The notes under the pieces were generated by a model. That model was given only the letters and a program-made list of their open reading frames with translations. It was not told where the DNA came from and did no database searches. A program made the position numbers and the translations under genes. Shown here piece by piece: positions 28,372 to 37,456 of a DNA stretch of 43,804 nucleotides. Origin of the DNA: Candidatus Merdinaster equi (GTDB lineage: Bacteria > Bacillota > Clostridia > Lachnospirales > Lachnospiraceae). The stretch lies in assembly GCA_018064935.1 (NCBI GenBank), contig JAGHUF010000034.1, positions 1-43,804 of the forward strand, in the 5' to 3' direction. The number at the start of each line of letters is the position of its first letter. Position 1 is the stretch's first letter.

Positions 28372-29457
28372 ATGAGTGACAAGTTAAAGGTTGGTATTCT
28401 TGGTGGAACAGGAATGGTTGGACAGAGATTTATATCTCTTCTTGAGAATCATCCATGGTTTGAAGTAACTACAATAGCAGCTTCACCTCGTTCTGCTGGA
28501 AAGACATATGAGGATGCTGTTGGCGATAGATGGAAGATGGATACTCCAATGCCTGAAGCAGTTAAGAAAATTGTAGTTATGAATGTTAATGAAGTTGAAG
28601 AAGTTGCTTCTAAGGTTGATTTTGTTTTCTCTGCAGTTGATATGACTAAGGAAGAGATTAAGGCAATTGAGGAGGCTTATGCTAAGACAGAGACTCCTGT
28701 TGTTTCAAATAACTCAGCTCATCGTTGGACTCCAGATGTTCCTATGATCGTACCTGAACTCAATCCAGAGCATGTAGAAGTAATTGAGTCTCAGAAGAAG
28801 AGACTTGGTACAACAAGAGGATTCATCGCAGTAAAACCTAACTGCTCAATTCAGAGCTATGCTCCATGTCTTGTAGCTTGGCAGGAATTTGAACCATATG
28901 AAGTTATCGCTTCTACTTATCAGGCGATCTCAGGAGCAGGAAAAACATTTAAGGATTGGCCAGAGATGGTTGGTAATGTTATTCCTTATATTGGTGGTGA
29001 GGAAGAGAAGAGTGAGAAAGAGCCTCTTCGTATTCTTGGTAAAGTTAAGGATGGCGTTATTGAGCCTGCAACTTCTCCTAAGATTTCATGCCAGTGTATC
29101 AGAATACCAGTACTTAATGGACATACTGCTACTGTGTTCGTTAAGTTTAAGAAAAAGCCTACTAAAGAACAGCTTATTGAGAAGCTTGTAAATTTCTCTG
29201 GTGAACCACAGAAGCTCGGACTTCCTTCTGCTCCAAAGCAGTTCATCCAGTATATGGAAGAGGACAATAGACCTCAGGTTACACAGGATGTTAACTATGA
29301 AAGAGGAATGGGAGTATCAATTGGTAGAATTCGTGAAGACTCAATCTATGATTTCAAGTTTGTAGGTCTTTCACATAATACCGTTAGAGGTGCTGCAGGT
29401 GGTGCAGTTCTGTGTGCAGAGCTTCTTAAGGCTAAGGGATATATCACTGCAAAATAA
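28372..29457 (+). CDS. asd: Aspartate-semialdehyde dehydrogenase
   Basis: NADPH-dependent reduction of aspartyl phosphate to the semialdehyde, the branch point for lysine, methionine and threonine. The 361-residue protein has the Rossmann motif GGTGMVGQRF and the active-site cysteine in KPNCSIQSY (Cys158), with SGAGKTF and the C-terminal substrate-binding region ending in GLSHNTVRGAAGG. Sequence style and length are those of the archaeal/fungal-type Asd rather than the E. coli type, which is usual in Lachnospiraceae. AAAAGGAGA provides the ribosome site. Codon use suggests strong expression. Confidence 0.95.
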   Translation: MSDKLKVGILGGTGMVGQRFISLLENHPWFEVTTIAASPRSAGKTYEDAVGDRWKMDTPMPEAVKKIVVMNVNEVEEVASKVDFVFSAVDMTKEEIKAIEEAYAKTETPVVSNNSAHRWTPDVPMIVPELNPEHVEVIESQKKRLGTTRGFIAVKPNCSIQSYAPCLVAWQEFEPYEVIASTYQAISGAGKTFKDWPEMVGNVIPYIGGEEEKSEKEPLRILGKVKDGVIEPATSPKISCQCIRIPVLNGHTATVFVKFKKKPTKEQLIEKLVNFSGEPQKLGLPSAPKQFIQYMEEDNRPQVTQDVNYERGMGVSIGRIREDSIYDFKFVGLSHNTVRGAAGGAVLCAELLKAKGYITAK

Positions 29458-29507
29458 TAATGGGGTTTATTCTTGCAGATTAATAATTGTGTGATAGGGG
29501 TTAGGTT

Positions 29508-31229
29508 ATGGAAGAACTTCGTTATCAAGTAGATCTCTTGACAGCGATGAACCAGAAACTGAATAAAAGTGAGAGAATGTACCACCTTGTATGCGATGTA
29601 CAGGGTGGGGCATTTTTGTACATATTGGCAGATGCGGACCAGGTCGAAATGCTCGGAAACTGGTCTGCTTTTTTTGACTTTTCGGTAAAAAAAGTTTCTG
29701 ACTTATCGCAAGTGTTTGAAGCATTTGATCATCTGGATGAAGAAAGAATTCGTCGGGTAATTCTCGACGATGATATGCCTGATTTTAACAGAAGATGCGA
29801 ATGTAATTTCCGTGAATCCAAGAAATATATAGAGTGTAGTGTGACAACTATACGTGACGATGATAACAGAATTAAAGAGAAGATTATCAAATTCACTGAC
29901 GTTACAAGATTCCATATTCAGAGAGAAGAACTGTCATATCTTGCTTTCTATGATACTTTAACAGGTCTGTATAACAGAAATCATTTTGTTTCAGAACTTA
30001 GTGAGATGCTTGTTAGAGCTGAAGAGCAGAATGTAACTGTTTCTGTAATTTTCATTGATATTGATGATTTTAAGAGAATCAATGATGGAAAAGGAATCAT
30101 AGTCGGCGACGAACTCGTTCAGGTATTTGGGCAATACCTTGGTGATTTTTCGAGTGAAAACGTTAACGTATCACATTTTAATTCGGATATCTATTGCATT
30201 TCCATTTATGATCCATGTGGTTCTAGATCAGTTGAAAAAATAATACAGTCAATAAAGGACAGACTTGCAAAACCATTCAAATTGACGGGAGGCAATGAGA
30301 TAAGCTTCAGTGTATGTATGGGTGTTGCTGAGTATCCTGAATCGGCTAAGTCGGCTCTTGAACTAATTGGTAATGCAGAGATTGTAATGTTTAAGGCAAA
30401 GAGTGCAGGCAAAAATGGTGTTATGTATTTTGATTCCAGCATCATAAATGAGTTCCAGCATTCTATTTACATGGAGAATAAGCTGAATGATGCAATGAAG
30501 TCGCATCACTTTGTTCTGAATTTCCAACCACAGTATTATCTGAATACTAATAAGATTCGTGGTGTCGAGGCTCTTATCAGAATGCGCGATAACACAGGAC
30601 GAATTGTAGGCCCAGGAGAGTTCATTGCAATTGCCGAGCAAAACGGAAGTATTGTAGAGATAGGTGATTGGGTAATTGAAGAAGCTCTTTCAGTTTATTC
30701 TGATTGGAGAAGTAAATACAAAACAAATCTTATTATGTCTATTAATATTTCTGCAATTCAATATAAGAAAGATGATTTTGTACAGAAAATGATTGCAGAA
30801 CTTGAGAAGTATAAGATTGATCCTAAGTATGTTGAACTAGAGATAACAGAGAGTGTACTCATTGATGATTTCAGAGGAGTCGTTGATAAGATGAGAGCAC
30901 TTCGGGATTATGGACTGAAGGTATCGCTTGACGACTTTGGTACAGGTTATTCTTCGCTTTCTTATCTTAAGGACCTTCCTATTGATACACTTAAGATTGA
31001 TAAGAGCTTTATTGATACAGTTATAACTGATGATTCAACGAGAATTATTATTGAATCGATTGTAACTATGGTTAAGAAACTTGGATATGAAACTGTTGCT
31101 GAGGGAGTTGAAACCGCGGAACAGTTTGAATACCTTAAGAAAATTGAATGTGATAATATTCAGGGCTTTTACTTGGGAAGACCACAAAGTGCGCAGGATA
31201 TTGAGAACATTCTGATTCGTGAGCTGTAA
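29508..31229 (+). CDS. EAL-domain c-di-GMP phosphodiesterase with degenerate GGDEF domain
   Basis: A 573-residue cytoplasmic signalling protein. The N-terminal 130 residues look like a PAS-type sensor; then a GGDEF domain (from FYDTLTGLYNRNHF, about 140-300) whose A-site is degenerate, NSDIY near residue 225 instead of GGDEF, so it should not make c-di-GMP. The EAL domain keeps EALIRM (Glu354), SINISAIQY, ELEITESVL, LDDFGTGYSSLSYL, LKIDKSFI and AEGVET, all the usual metal and catalytic residues, so phosphodiesterase activity is likely. The dead GGDEF may bind GTP as a regulatory site. No TM helices. It sits between asd and an ATPase gene. Confidence 0.9.
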   Translation: MEELRYQVDLLTAMNQKLNKSERMYHLVCDVQGGAFLYILADADQVEMLGNWSAFFDFSVKKVSDLSQVFEAFDHLDEERIRRVILDDDMPDFNRRCECNFRESKKYIECSVTTIRDDDNRIKEKIIKFTDVTRFHIQREELSYLAFYDTLTGLYNRNHFVSELSEMLVRAEEQNVTVSVIFIDIDDFKRINDGKGIIVGDELVQVFGQYLGDFSSENVNVSHFNSDIYCISIYDPCGSRSVEKIIQSIKDRLAKPFKLTGGNEISFSVCMGVAEYPESAKSALELIGNAEIVMFKAKSAGKNGVMYFDSSIINEFQHSIYMENKLNDAMKSHHFVLNFQPQYYLNTNKIRGVEALIRMRDNTGRIVGPGEFIAIAEQNGSIVEIGDWVIEEALSVYSDWRSKYKTNLIMSINISAIQYKKDDFVQKMIAELEKYKIDPKYVELEITESVLIDDFRGVVDKMRALRDYGLKVSLDDFGTGYSSLSYLKDLPIDTLKIDKSFIDTVITDDSTRIIIESIVTMVKKLGYETVAEGVETAEQFEYLKKIECDNIQGFYLGRPQSAQDIENILIREL

Positions 31230-31256
31230 TAGCTTTTACTGGAGGAAATAGAGCAT

Positions 31257-32639
31257 ATGGAATTTCCAGGAATGCTTCGAATTCTTAAAACAATTGAGAC
31301 CGCAAAAGAAAAAAGTGGTAGTGGAATACTCGTATTCTATGGTGAACAGGGACTTGGCAAAACATCACTTCTGTTATCACTTTTAAACAAATATCCCTAT
31401 GCTAAGTATTATCAGGCAGTGCCGGCATCTTCAGTACAGCAGGCCCTTTTTATGCGTGAGGCACTTATTGGAAGTAAGGGATTGAAGAGGTCTGAATATA
31501 CAACCTATGATGCGATTTTTGAGAAGCTGTCTAAAGACCACCACATGGATGGAAGACAGGTGCTTATTTTTGATGAATTTGATTATCTGTTAAAAGCAGA
31601 TGATACTTTTATGAATTCGTTGATTGGGCTGTTGTCGGGTACTTATGGTCAACGCGAGTATCTGGTAATTCTGTGTACATCTTCTTTGGGTTTTGTAGCT
31701 GGTACCATGAGTAAGAAAATGGGAAGAGCAGCTCTTATGATTCAGGGATTGCTTAAGATGAAAGAGTTTGGTTTTGAGGACATGGTTAATATGTCTGATA
31801 AATTAAGCAAGACAGAAGTGTTCTACAGATATGCACTTATGGGAGGAAGACCATTTCCGTTCCAGGTATCAATGAAATATGAATCAATGAGAGATATCAT
31901 AATCGGTATGTTTTTAAGAAGAGACGGTTTGTTCTATGATTATGGTATTAAATATATTTCGGAGCAGCTTCGCGAACCTGGTGTCTATGCAACGATACTG
32001 TATCTCATAGCAAATGGGAATACAAAGCTTAATGATTTATATGCTCTGTCTGGTTTTTCAAGGGCAAAGATTAGTGTTTATCTTAAGAATTTGATTGAGC
32101 TTGATCTCGTTGAAAAAGTATATTCTTTTGGGGCATCACCAAGGGATGATTCGCTTAAGGGAGTATATAGAATCAGTAATCCTATGGTGAATTTCTGGTT
32201 CAGATTCCTGTACGAGAATAGAAGCAGGCTGGACGTAATGGATGAGGAAACTTTTTTTGATAAATATATTATGAATGATTTGTCAGAATACCTTGAGTTC
32301 TATTACGGATTAGTTGCGTCACAGCTTATGACTGCTGGTAAGGTTTCAGCTGCAGCGGATATAAGAAAATGCTCTGAGTGGGTCGGAAAAACAGGCGATA
32401 TTCCTGTGATTGGTATTCCTGCAGATGGTGGTGGCAGAAAAGGAAGTGAGACAGTTTGTGCCTTTATGTCAAGAGCTAAGAAGATTGATGCGGACTATAT
32501 TGAGAATTGTGCGCTGATACTGAAAAAGGCAAGCCTTAAACCAAGAACAGTAATTATCTTCTCTGAAGCAGGTGTTGAAGAGGGTGTGGAAATTAAGATT
32601 ACACACAGTAATGTTTTGGTCACAGGAATTCTTAATTAG
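31257..32639 (+). CDS. Archaeal-type AAA ATPase with C-terminal DUF234 domain
   Basis: A 460-residue ATP-binding protein. It has Walker A GEQGLGKTS near residue 29, Walker B VLIFDEFDYLL near residue 102, the segment GGRPFPFQVSMKYES, a winged-helix-like region near 260-280 (LYALSGFSRAKISVYLKNL) and the DUF234 signature YRISNPMVNFWFRFLYENRS. Proteins of this archaeal ATPase/DUF234 group are STAND-like NTPases of unknown role in gut anaerobes. The C-terminal half resembles the restriction endonuclease-like fold reported for DUF234, which I cannot prove by eye. It lies three bases before topB and is probably co-translated with it. Confidence 0.85.
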   Translation: MEFPGMLRILKTIETAKEKSGSGILVFYGEQGLGKTSLLLSLLNKYPYAKYYQAVPASSVQQALFMREALIGSKGLKRSEYTTYDAIFEKLSKDHHMDGRQVLIFDEFDYLLKADDTFMNSLIGLLSGTYGQREYLVILCTSSLGFVAGTMSKKMGRAALMIQGLLKMKEFGFEDMVNMSDKLSKTEVFYRYALMGGRPFPFQVSMKYESMRDIIIGMFLRRDGLFYDYGIKYISEQLREPGVYATILYLIANGNTKLNDLYALSGFSRAKISVYLKNLIELDLVEKVYSFGASPRDDSLKGVYRISNPMVNFWFRFLYENRSRLDVMDEETFFDKYIMNDLSEYLEFYYGLVASQLMTAGKVSAAADIRKCSEWVGKTGDIPVIGIPADGGGRKGSETVCAFMSRAKKIDADYIENCALILKKASLKPRTVIIFSEAGVEEGVEIKITHSNVLVTGILN

Positions 32640-32642
32640 TAT

Positions 32643-34703
32643 ATGAGCAAGAGTTTATATATAGCAGAGAAACCTTCTGTTGCACGATCTTTTGCCGAGA
32701 ATCTTGGGATTAAAGGTAAGTCAGCAGACGGTTATATCGAGTCTGAGGAAGCAATCGTAACATGGTGCGTTGGACACTTGGTTACGATGTGTTACCCGGA
32801 TGCTTATGATGAAAAATTAAAAAGATGGAGCATGGATACATTGCCATTTGTTCCAGACACTTACAAATACCAGGTGATTGATGATGTTAAGAAACAGTTT
32901 GGCATTGTCAGTGGCCTTCTTTTGCGTGAGGATGTTTCAACAATTTATGTCTGTACTGACTCTGGACGTGAGGGAGAATACATATACAGACTCGTTGAAC
33001 AGATGAGCGGAGTCCTTGAGAAGAATAAGATACGCAAGCGCGTGTGGATTAATTCGCAGACTAAGGAAGAAATCATCCGTGGTGTAAAGGAAGCGAAGGA
33101 CCTTTCTGAGTATGATTGTTTATCCTCTGCAGCGTATCTCCGTGCAAAAGAGGATTATCTGATGGGTATTAATTTCACTAGGGCATTAACGCTCAAGTAC
33201 GGACCGCAGGTGAAAAATTTTCTTAAGGCAGACAAAGCGGTTGTAACTGTTGGACGAGTCATGACATGCGTGCTTGGCATGGTGGTTTCCAGAGAGAGGG
33301 AGATTCGTTCTTTTGTTAAAACGCCTTTTTTCAGAGTGATTGGTTCCTTTGAATTAAGTGGAAGTACATTCGATGGAGAGTGGAAGGAGAATGAGAAGTC
33401 GAAGTATCATGATTCTCCCCTTCTGTATAAGGAAAATGGGTTTAAAAAAGAGGAGAGCGCCAGGGAATTAATTGATTATCTGGCATCTGATAATACAGCA
33501 ACGGTTCAGAAGATTGAACGCAAGAAAGAGGTTAAAAATGCGCCACTTCTGTATAATCTTGCGGAGCTTCAAAATGATTGTAGTAAATATTTCAAGATAA
33601 GCCCTGATCAGACGCTTAATTATATTCAGGACATGTATGAGAAGAAGCTTCTGACATATCCGAGAACTGATGCGAGAGTGCTATCAAGCGCTGTTGCGAA
33701 GGAGATAAACAAGAATGTTCAGGGACTCATGAATGGATATCCCATGACGAGTTCATTCTGTAAATGGATTCTTGAAAAGGGTGCCTATAAAGGACTTGAG
33801 AAAACAAGGTATGTAAATGATAAACAGATTACAGACCACTATGCAATAATTCCTACTGGTCAGGGATTCAGTGCCTTATCGTCGCTTGATGCGACTGAAA
33901 CAAAGATTTTTGAAATTGTTGTGAGGCGGTTTCTTAGTATTTTTTGCCCTCCAGCTCAATATGAGAAGGTATCTTTAGTACTTGAAATGAAGGGTACAGA
34001 ATCTTTCTATAGTAATTTTAAGGTTCTTAAGGAAGAAGGATTTTTGAAGTGTGCAGCTTTTTCTTTTGCTAAGAAAAATGCTGAGGCTGTGACTGACAAA
34101 AAAGATAATAATAAAGACCAAAATGATAATAAAAGCGAAGAGTCCCAGGAAGATATTAAATGTGATGAGAACTTTCTGGAAGAAATCGCAAGACTCAAAA
34201 AGGGTGACGCTGTTTCTGTCTCTGGAATGTCAATTAAAGAAGGCGAGACAAGCCCTCCTAAGAGGTACAATTCAGGATCAATGATTCTTGCGATGGAAAA
34301 TGCAGGACAATTGATTGAGGACGAGGATCTTAGAGCACAGATAAAGGGAAGTGGTATTGGCACTTCTGCGACTCGTGGCGAGATACTTAAGAAGCTATTT
34401 ACTATTAAGTATCTGAATAATAATAAAAAGACACAGATAATCACTCCAACTCTTTTGGGTGAGATGATATACGATGTTGTTGAATGCTCGATGAAGGCCC
34501 TACTTGATCCGGCACTTACGGCAAGCTGGGAAAAAGGACTTACCGGTGTTGCAGAAGGTACCATATCTGAGTCGGAATATATGGATAAACTTAAAGGGTT
34601 TGTTGAAAGACGTACCAATGTTGTGAAGACTCTTGATAATCAAGGATTACTAAATTCAAAATTTCAGAGCGCTGCACAATTCTATAAAACAAAATCAAAA
34701 TAA
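32643..34703 (+). CDS. topB: DNA topoisomerase III (type IA)
   Basis: Relaxes and decatenates DNA through a 5'-phosphotyrosine link. The 686-residue protein starts with the TOPRIM segment LYIAEKPSVARSFA, continues with CTDSGREGEYIYRLV and has the catalytic tyrosine in LLTYPRTDARVLSS (Tyr339). A late TopB motif, GIGTSATRGEILKKL, is present. Near residues 480-515 lies an Asp/Asn/Lys-rich low-complexity insert. It lacks the long zinc-binding tail of TopA. TopB copies are often carried by mobile elements, but no conjugation or integrase genes are visible here. The gene begins three bases after the ATPase stop. Confidence 0.93.
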   Translation: MSKSLYIAEKPSVARSFAENLGIKGKSADGYIESEEAIVTWCVGHLVTMCYPDAYDEKLKRWSMDTLPFVPDTYKYQVIDDVKKQFGIVSGLLLREDVSTIYVCTDSGREGEYIYRLVEQMSGVLEKNKIRKRVWINSQTKEEIIRGVKEAKDLSEYDCLSSAAYLRAKEDYLMGINFTRALTLKYGPQVKNFLKADKAVVTVGRVMTCVLGMVVSREREIRSFVKTPFFRVIGSFELSGSTFDGEWKENEKSKYHDSPLLYKENGFKKEESARELIDYLASDNTATVQKIERKKEVKNAPLLYNLAELQNDCSKYFKISPDQTLNYIQDMYEKKLLTYPRTDARVLSSAVAKEINKNVQGLMNGYPMTSSFCKWILEKGAYKGLEKTRYVNDKQITDHYAIIPTGQGFSALSSLDATETKIFEIVVRRFLSIFCPPAQYEKVSLVLEMKGTESFYSNFKVLKEEGFLKCAAFSFAKKNAEAVTDKKDNNKDQNDNKSEESQEDIKCDENFLEEIARLKKGDAVSVSGMSIKEGETSPPKRYNSGSMILAMENAGQLIEDEDLRAQIKGSGIGTSATRGEILKKLFTIKYLNNNKKTQIITPTLLGEMIYDVVECSMKALLDPALTASWEKGLTGVAEGTISESEYMDKLKGFVERRTNVVKTLDNQGLLNSKFQSAAQFYKTKSK

Positions 34704-34724
34704 TTCATACAAGAGGAAATTAAA

Positions 34725-35399
34725 ATGGAAGGTGTAAAGATTTCAGATTTATATGATTTGAATGAAACAATTGCAGTTGATATTTTTGCCGGAAAAACAT
34801 ATCCATGGGAAGTTCTTCCTGAGATCGAAAATTTTATTATTGAATTGGGTAAGAAGCTGTCTAAGGATCGCTATGACGAGATTAGTGAACATGTTTGGGT
34901 AGCAAAATCAGCAAAAGTATTTCCCTCAGCATATCTTGGTGCGCCATGCATTATTGATGAGGATGCTGAGGTTCGACATTGTGCTTTCATAAGAGGTAGT
35001 GCAATTGTTGGTAAAGGAGCTGTTGTTGGTAATTCAACTGAGCTTAAAAATGTAATTCTTTTCAATAAGGTTCAGGTTCCACACTATAATTACGTTGGCG
35101 ATTCTGTTCTTGGATTTAAAGCTCATATGGGAGCTGGTTCAATTACATCAAATGTTAAGAGTGATAAGCAGCTTGTTGTAATTCATGACTGGGCTAATGA
35201 TGAATGCCTTGAAACCGGAAGGAAAAAAGTTGGTGCAATGTTGGGAGACAATGTTGAAGTAGGTTGTAATAGCGTACTTAATCCCGGCACCGTAATTGGC
35301 AGAAATTCAAATGTTTATCCTGTTTCAAGGGTAAGAGGATATGTGCCAGGTGATTCAATCTTCAAATCTATGGATAACATAGTAAAAAAAGTATATTGA
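34725..35399 (+). CDS. Left-handed beta-helix (hexapeptide repeat) protein
   Basis: A 224-residue protein made mostly of hexapeptide repeats from about residue 58 to 205, for example VWVAKSAKVFPSAYLGAPCII, split by a loop with HYNYVGDSVLGFKAHMGAG, then VGAMLGDNVEVGCNSVLNPGTVIG. The repeats and their order resemble the C-terminal acetyltransferase part of GlmU and related sugar-nucleotide proteins, but the nucleotidyltransferase domain is absent. Often annotated as UDP-N-acetylglucosamine pyrophosphorylase-like; I call it only a putative acyltransferase of the LbH fold. GAGGAAAT precedes the ATG. Confidence 0.78.
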   Translation: MEGVKISDLYDLNETIAVDIFAGKTYPWEVLPEIENFIIELGKKLSKDRYDEISEHVWVAKSAKVFPSAYLGAPCIIDEDAEVRHCAFIRGSAIVGKGAVVGNSTELKNVILFNKVQVPHYNYVGDSVLGFKAHMGAGSITSNVKSDKQLVVIHDWANDECLETGRKKVGAMLGDNVEVGCNSVLNPGTVIGRNSNVYPVSRVRGYVPGDSIFKSMDNIVKKVY

Positions 35400-35473
35400 A
35401 AAATAGCTAGAAGACGTAAATTTGTAATGGATTTTTCTTCTCATTTGTGAGAATATAGAAAAGGTGGTTGAAG

Positions 35474-35504
35474 TACAAAGTGGCTTATGCGTGTCACTTT
35501 CGTA
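35474..35504 (+). promoter_or_regulatory. Inverted repeat upstream of the IscU-like gene, possible operator
   Basis: TACAAAGTG (35474-35482) and CACTTTCGTA (35495-35504) are an imperfect inverted repeat with one unpaired base. It directly precedes and overlaps TATAAA (35503-35508), a possible -10 with no good -35. A second dyad, TTCTCA-TTTG-TGAGAA, lies at 35438-35453. Both are in the 133-bp gap before a gene pair with high-expression codon use. Confidence 0.4.
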
Positions 35505-35532
35505 TAAATTAATACTCGAAAGGAGTTTTCAC

Positions 35533-36225
35533 ATGATTTACTCAAAAGAAGTTGAAGAGATGTGTCCTGTACATCAGGGCGTACATCATGGTGCTGCACC
35601 CATTCCTGAAGAAGCTAAGTGGGTGAAGGCAAAGAAGGTAGAGGACATCTCTGGTTACACACACGGTATTGGTTGGTGTGCACCTCAGCAGGGTGCCTGC
35701 AAGCTGTCTTTAAATGTTAAGGATGGTATTATTCAGGAGGCTCTTGTTGAGACAATCGGTTGTTCTGGTATGACTCATTCAGCAGCTATGGCAGCTGAGA
35801 TTCTTCCTGGACTTACTGTTATGGAAGCACTCAATACAGACCTTGTTTGTGATGCTATTAATACAGCAATGAGAGAACTGTTCCTTCAGATCGTTTACGG
35901 ACGTACACAGTCTGCATTCTCTGAGGGTGGTCTTCAGATCGGTGCTGGTCTTGAGGATCTTGGTAAGGGAAGCCGTTCAATGGTTGGTACAACTTATGGA
36001 ACACTTAAGAAGGGCCCTAGATACCTTGAACTTACTGATGGATATATTACTGGTGTTGCACTTGATGAGGATGATGAGATCATCGGATACAAGTATGTTA
36101 ACTTCGGTAAGATGATGGACTTCATCAAGAAGGGTGATGATGCAAATACCGCTCTTGAGAAGGCTTCAGGTCAGTATGGACGTGTAGCAGATGCTGTACG
36201 TGTTATTGACCCTAGAAAAGAGTAA
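35533..36225 (+). CDS. IscU/NifU-like iron-sulfur scaffold-type protein
   Basis: A 230-residue protein with an IscU/NifU-like scaffold core. Cysteines at positions expected for cluster binding are Cys11 (EMCPVHQG), Cys49 and Cys56 (GWCAPQQGAC) and Cys77 (IGCSGMTHSA). The C-terminal half (about 130-230) is additional to IscU and conserved in this subfamily. The frame is open to 35464, but AAAGGAG and ATG 35533 set the start. It is followed at 20 bases by the GGGtGRT gene, the known partner. Arg is mostly CGT and Gly mostly GGT, unlike most genes here, indicating very strong expression. Its exact role in cluster assembly is not established. Confidence 0.85.
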   Translation: MIYSKEVEEMCPVHQGVHHGAAPIPEEAKWVKAKKVEDISGYTHGIGWCAPQQGACKLSLNVKDGIIQEALVETIGCSGMTHSAAMAAEILPGLTVMEALNTDLVCDAINTAMRELFLQIVYGRTQSAFSEGGLQIGAGLEDLGKGSRSMVGTTYGTLKKGPRYLELTDGYITGVALDEDDEIIGYKYVNFGKMMDFIKKGDDANTALEKASGQYGRVADAVRVIDPRKE

Positions 36226-36245
36226 GGAACAGGAGGAATAGAACA

Positions 36246-37265
36246 ATGGCATTATTTGAATCATATGAGAGAAGAGAGCCTCAGATCCTTGCTAAGATTA
36301 AGGAGTACGGTATCTCATCTATTGAAGAATGTAAAGAAATCTGCGATGCTGCAGGTATTGATGTATATCATCTTATTGAAGGCATTCAGCCTATCTGCTT
36401 CGAGAATGCAAAGTGGGCTTACACTGTAGGTGCTGCAATCGCAATCAAGAAGAACTGCCGTAAGGCTGCTGATGCTGCAGCTGCAATCGGTGAAGGACTT
36501 CAGGCTTTCTGTATCCCTGGATCAGTTGCTGATACTCGTAAGGTAGGTCTTGGACATGGTAACCTTGGTAAGATGCTTCTTGAAGAGGATACTGAGTGTT
36601 TCGCATTCCTTGCTGGTCATGAGTCATTCGCAGCTGCTGAAGGTGCAATTGGTATTGCAGAGAAGGCTAACAAGGTTCGTCAGAAGCCTCTTCGTGTTAT
36701 TCTTAATGGTCTTGGAAAAGACGCTGCTCAGATTATTTCTCGTATCAATGGATTTACTTTCGTTGAGACAGAGTATGATCCATATACAAACACTGTAAAA
36801 GAAGTAGCTCGTAAGTGCTACAGCAAAGATGCTAACAGCCCTCGTGCTAAGGTTAACTGCTACGGTGCTAATGATGTATGCGAAGGTGTTGCAATCATGT
36901 GGAAGGAGAATGTAGATGTTTCTATTACAGGTAACTCTACTAACCCTACAAGATTCCAGCATCCTGTAGCTGGTACCTACAAGAAGGAAAGACTTGAGAA
37001 TGGCAAGAAGTACTTCTCAGTAGCTTCTGGTGGTGGTACTGGACGTACACTTCACCCAGATAACATGGCAGCTGGTCCTGCTTCTTATGGTATGACAGAT
37101 ACTATGGGTCGTATGCACTCAGATGCACAGTTCGCTGGTTCTTCTTCAGTTCCTGCACACGTTGAGATGATGGGTCTTATCGGTGCTGGTAACAACCCTA
37201 TGGTAGGTATGACTGTTTCTACAGCCGTTTCTATCGAAGAAGCAGCTAAGGCTGGTAAGTTCTAA
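36246..37265 (+). CDS. GGGtGRT family protein
   Basis: A 339-residue protein named for the GGGTGRT motif, here at residues 262-268 (SVASGGGTGRTLHPDN). It starts with MALFESYERREPQI and includes GSVADTRKVGLGHGNLG, FLAGHESFAAAEGAIGIA, MWKENVDVSITGNS and GMTDTMGRMHSDAQFAGSS. The family is widespread in anaerobic Firmicutes and always close to an IscU-like gene, but its function is unknown. Glycine-rich loops suggest nucleotide or phosphate binding. No membrane segments or signal peptide. Codon use is that of very abundant proteins. A perfect terminator follows. Confidence 0.88.
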   Translation: MALFESYERREPQILAKIKEYGISSIEECKEICDAAGIDVYHLIEGIQPICFENAKWAYTVGAAIAIKKNCRKAADAAAAIGEGLQAFCIPGSVADTRKVGLGHGNLGKMLLEEDTECFAFLAGHESFAAAEGAIGIAEKANKVRQKPLRVILNGLGKDAAQIISRINGFTFVETEYDPYTNTVKEVARKCYSKDANSPRAKVNCYGANDVCEGVAIMWKENVDVSITGNSTNPTRFQHPVAGTYKKERLENGKKYFSVASGGGTGRTLHPDNMAAGPASYGMTDTMGRMHSDAQFAGSSSVPAHVEMMGLIGAGNNPMVGMTVSTAVSIEEAAKAGKF

Positions 37266-37299
37266 GTTATTGAACAAAAATTTGATATGAATTAATTAG

Positions 37300-37330
37300 C
37301 AGGCAGGAGTTTGACTCCTGCCTGTTTTAT
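37300..37330 (+). terminator. Rho-independent terminator after the GGGtGRT gene
   Basis: CAGGCAGGAGT (37300-37310), loop TTG, ACTCCTGCCTG (37314-37324), then TTTTAT. A perfect 11-bp stem. Confidence 0.95.
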
Positions 37331-37404
37331 ATACTATGCCATTGAACTGGCTTTCACATATAAAATGAGACTTATAGACTTATAGGACAAAATGAGTTGT
37401 TCGG

Positions 37405-37435
37405 GCAAAAAAATAACCGCTCTCGCGGTTATTTT
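37405..37435 (-). terminator. Terminator of the lipoprotein gene
   Basis: On the minus strand AAAATAACCGC, loop GAGA, GCGGTTATTTTTTT: a perfect stem with a run of seven T, placed just downstream of the minus-strand lipoprotein gene. Confidence 0.9.
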
Positions 37436-37456
37436 AATTGAGATTTATAAATCAGT

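Noticed and set aside
34007-34618. 203-residue minus-strand open frame
   Set aside because: Opposite to topB, low-complexity Ser/Leu composition; a shadow of the real gene.
32643-34703. Integrative element marked by topB
   Set aside because: No integrase, relaxase, conjugation genes or direct repeats are seen, and flanking genes are ordinary chromosomal genes.
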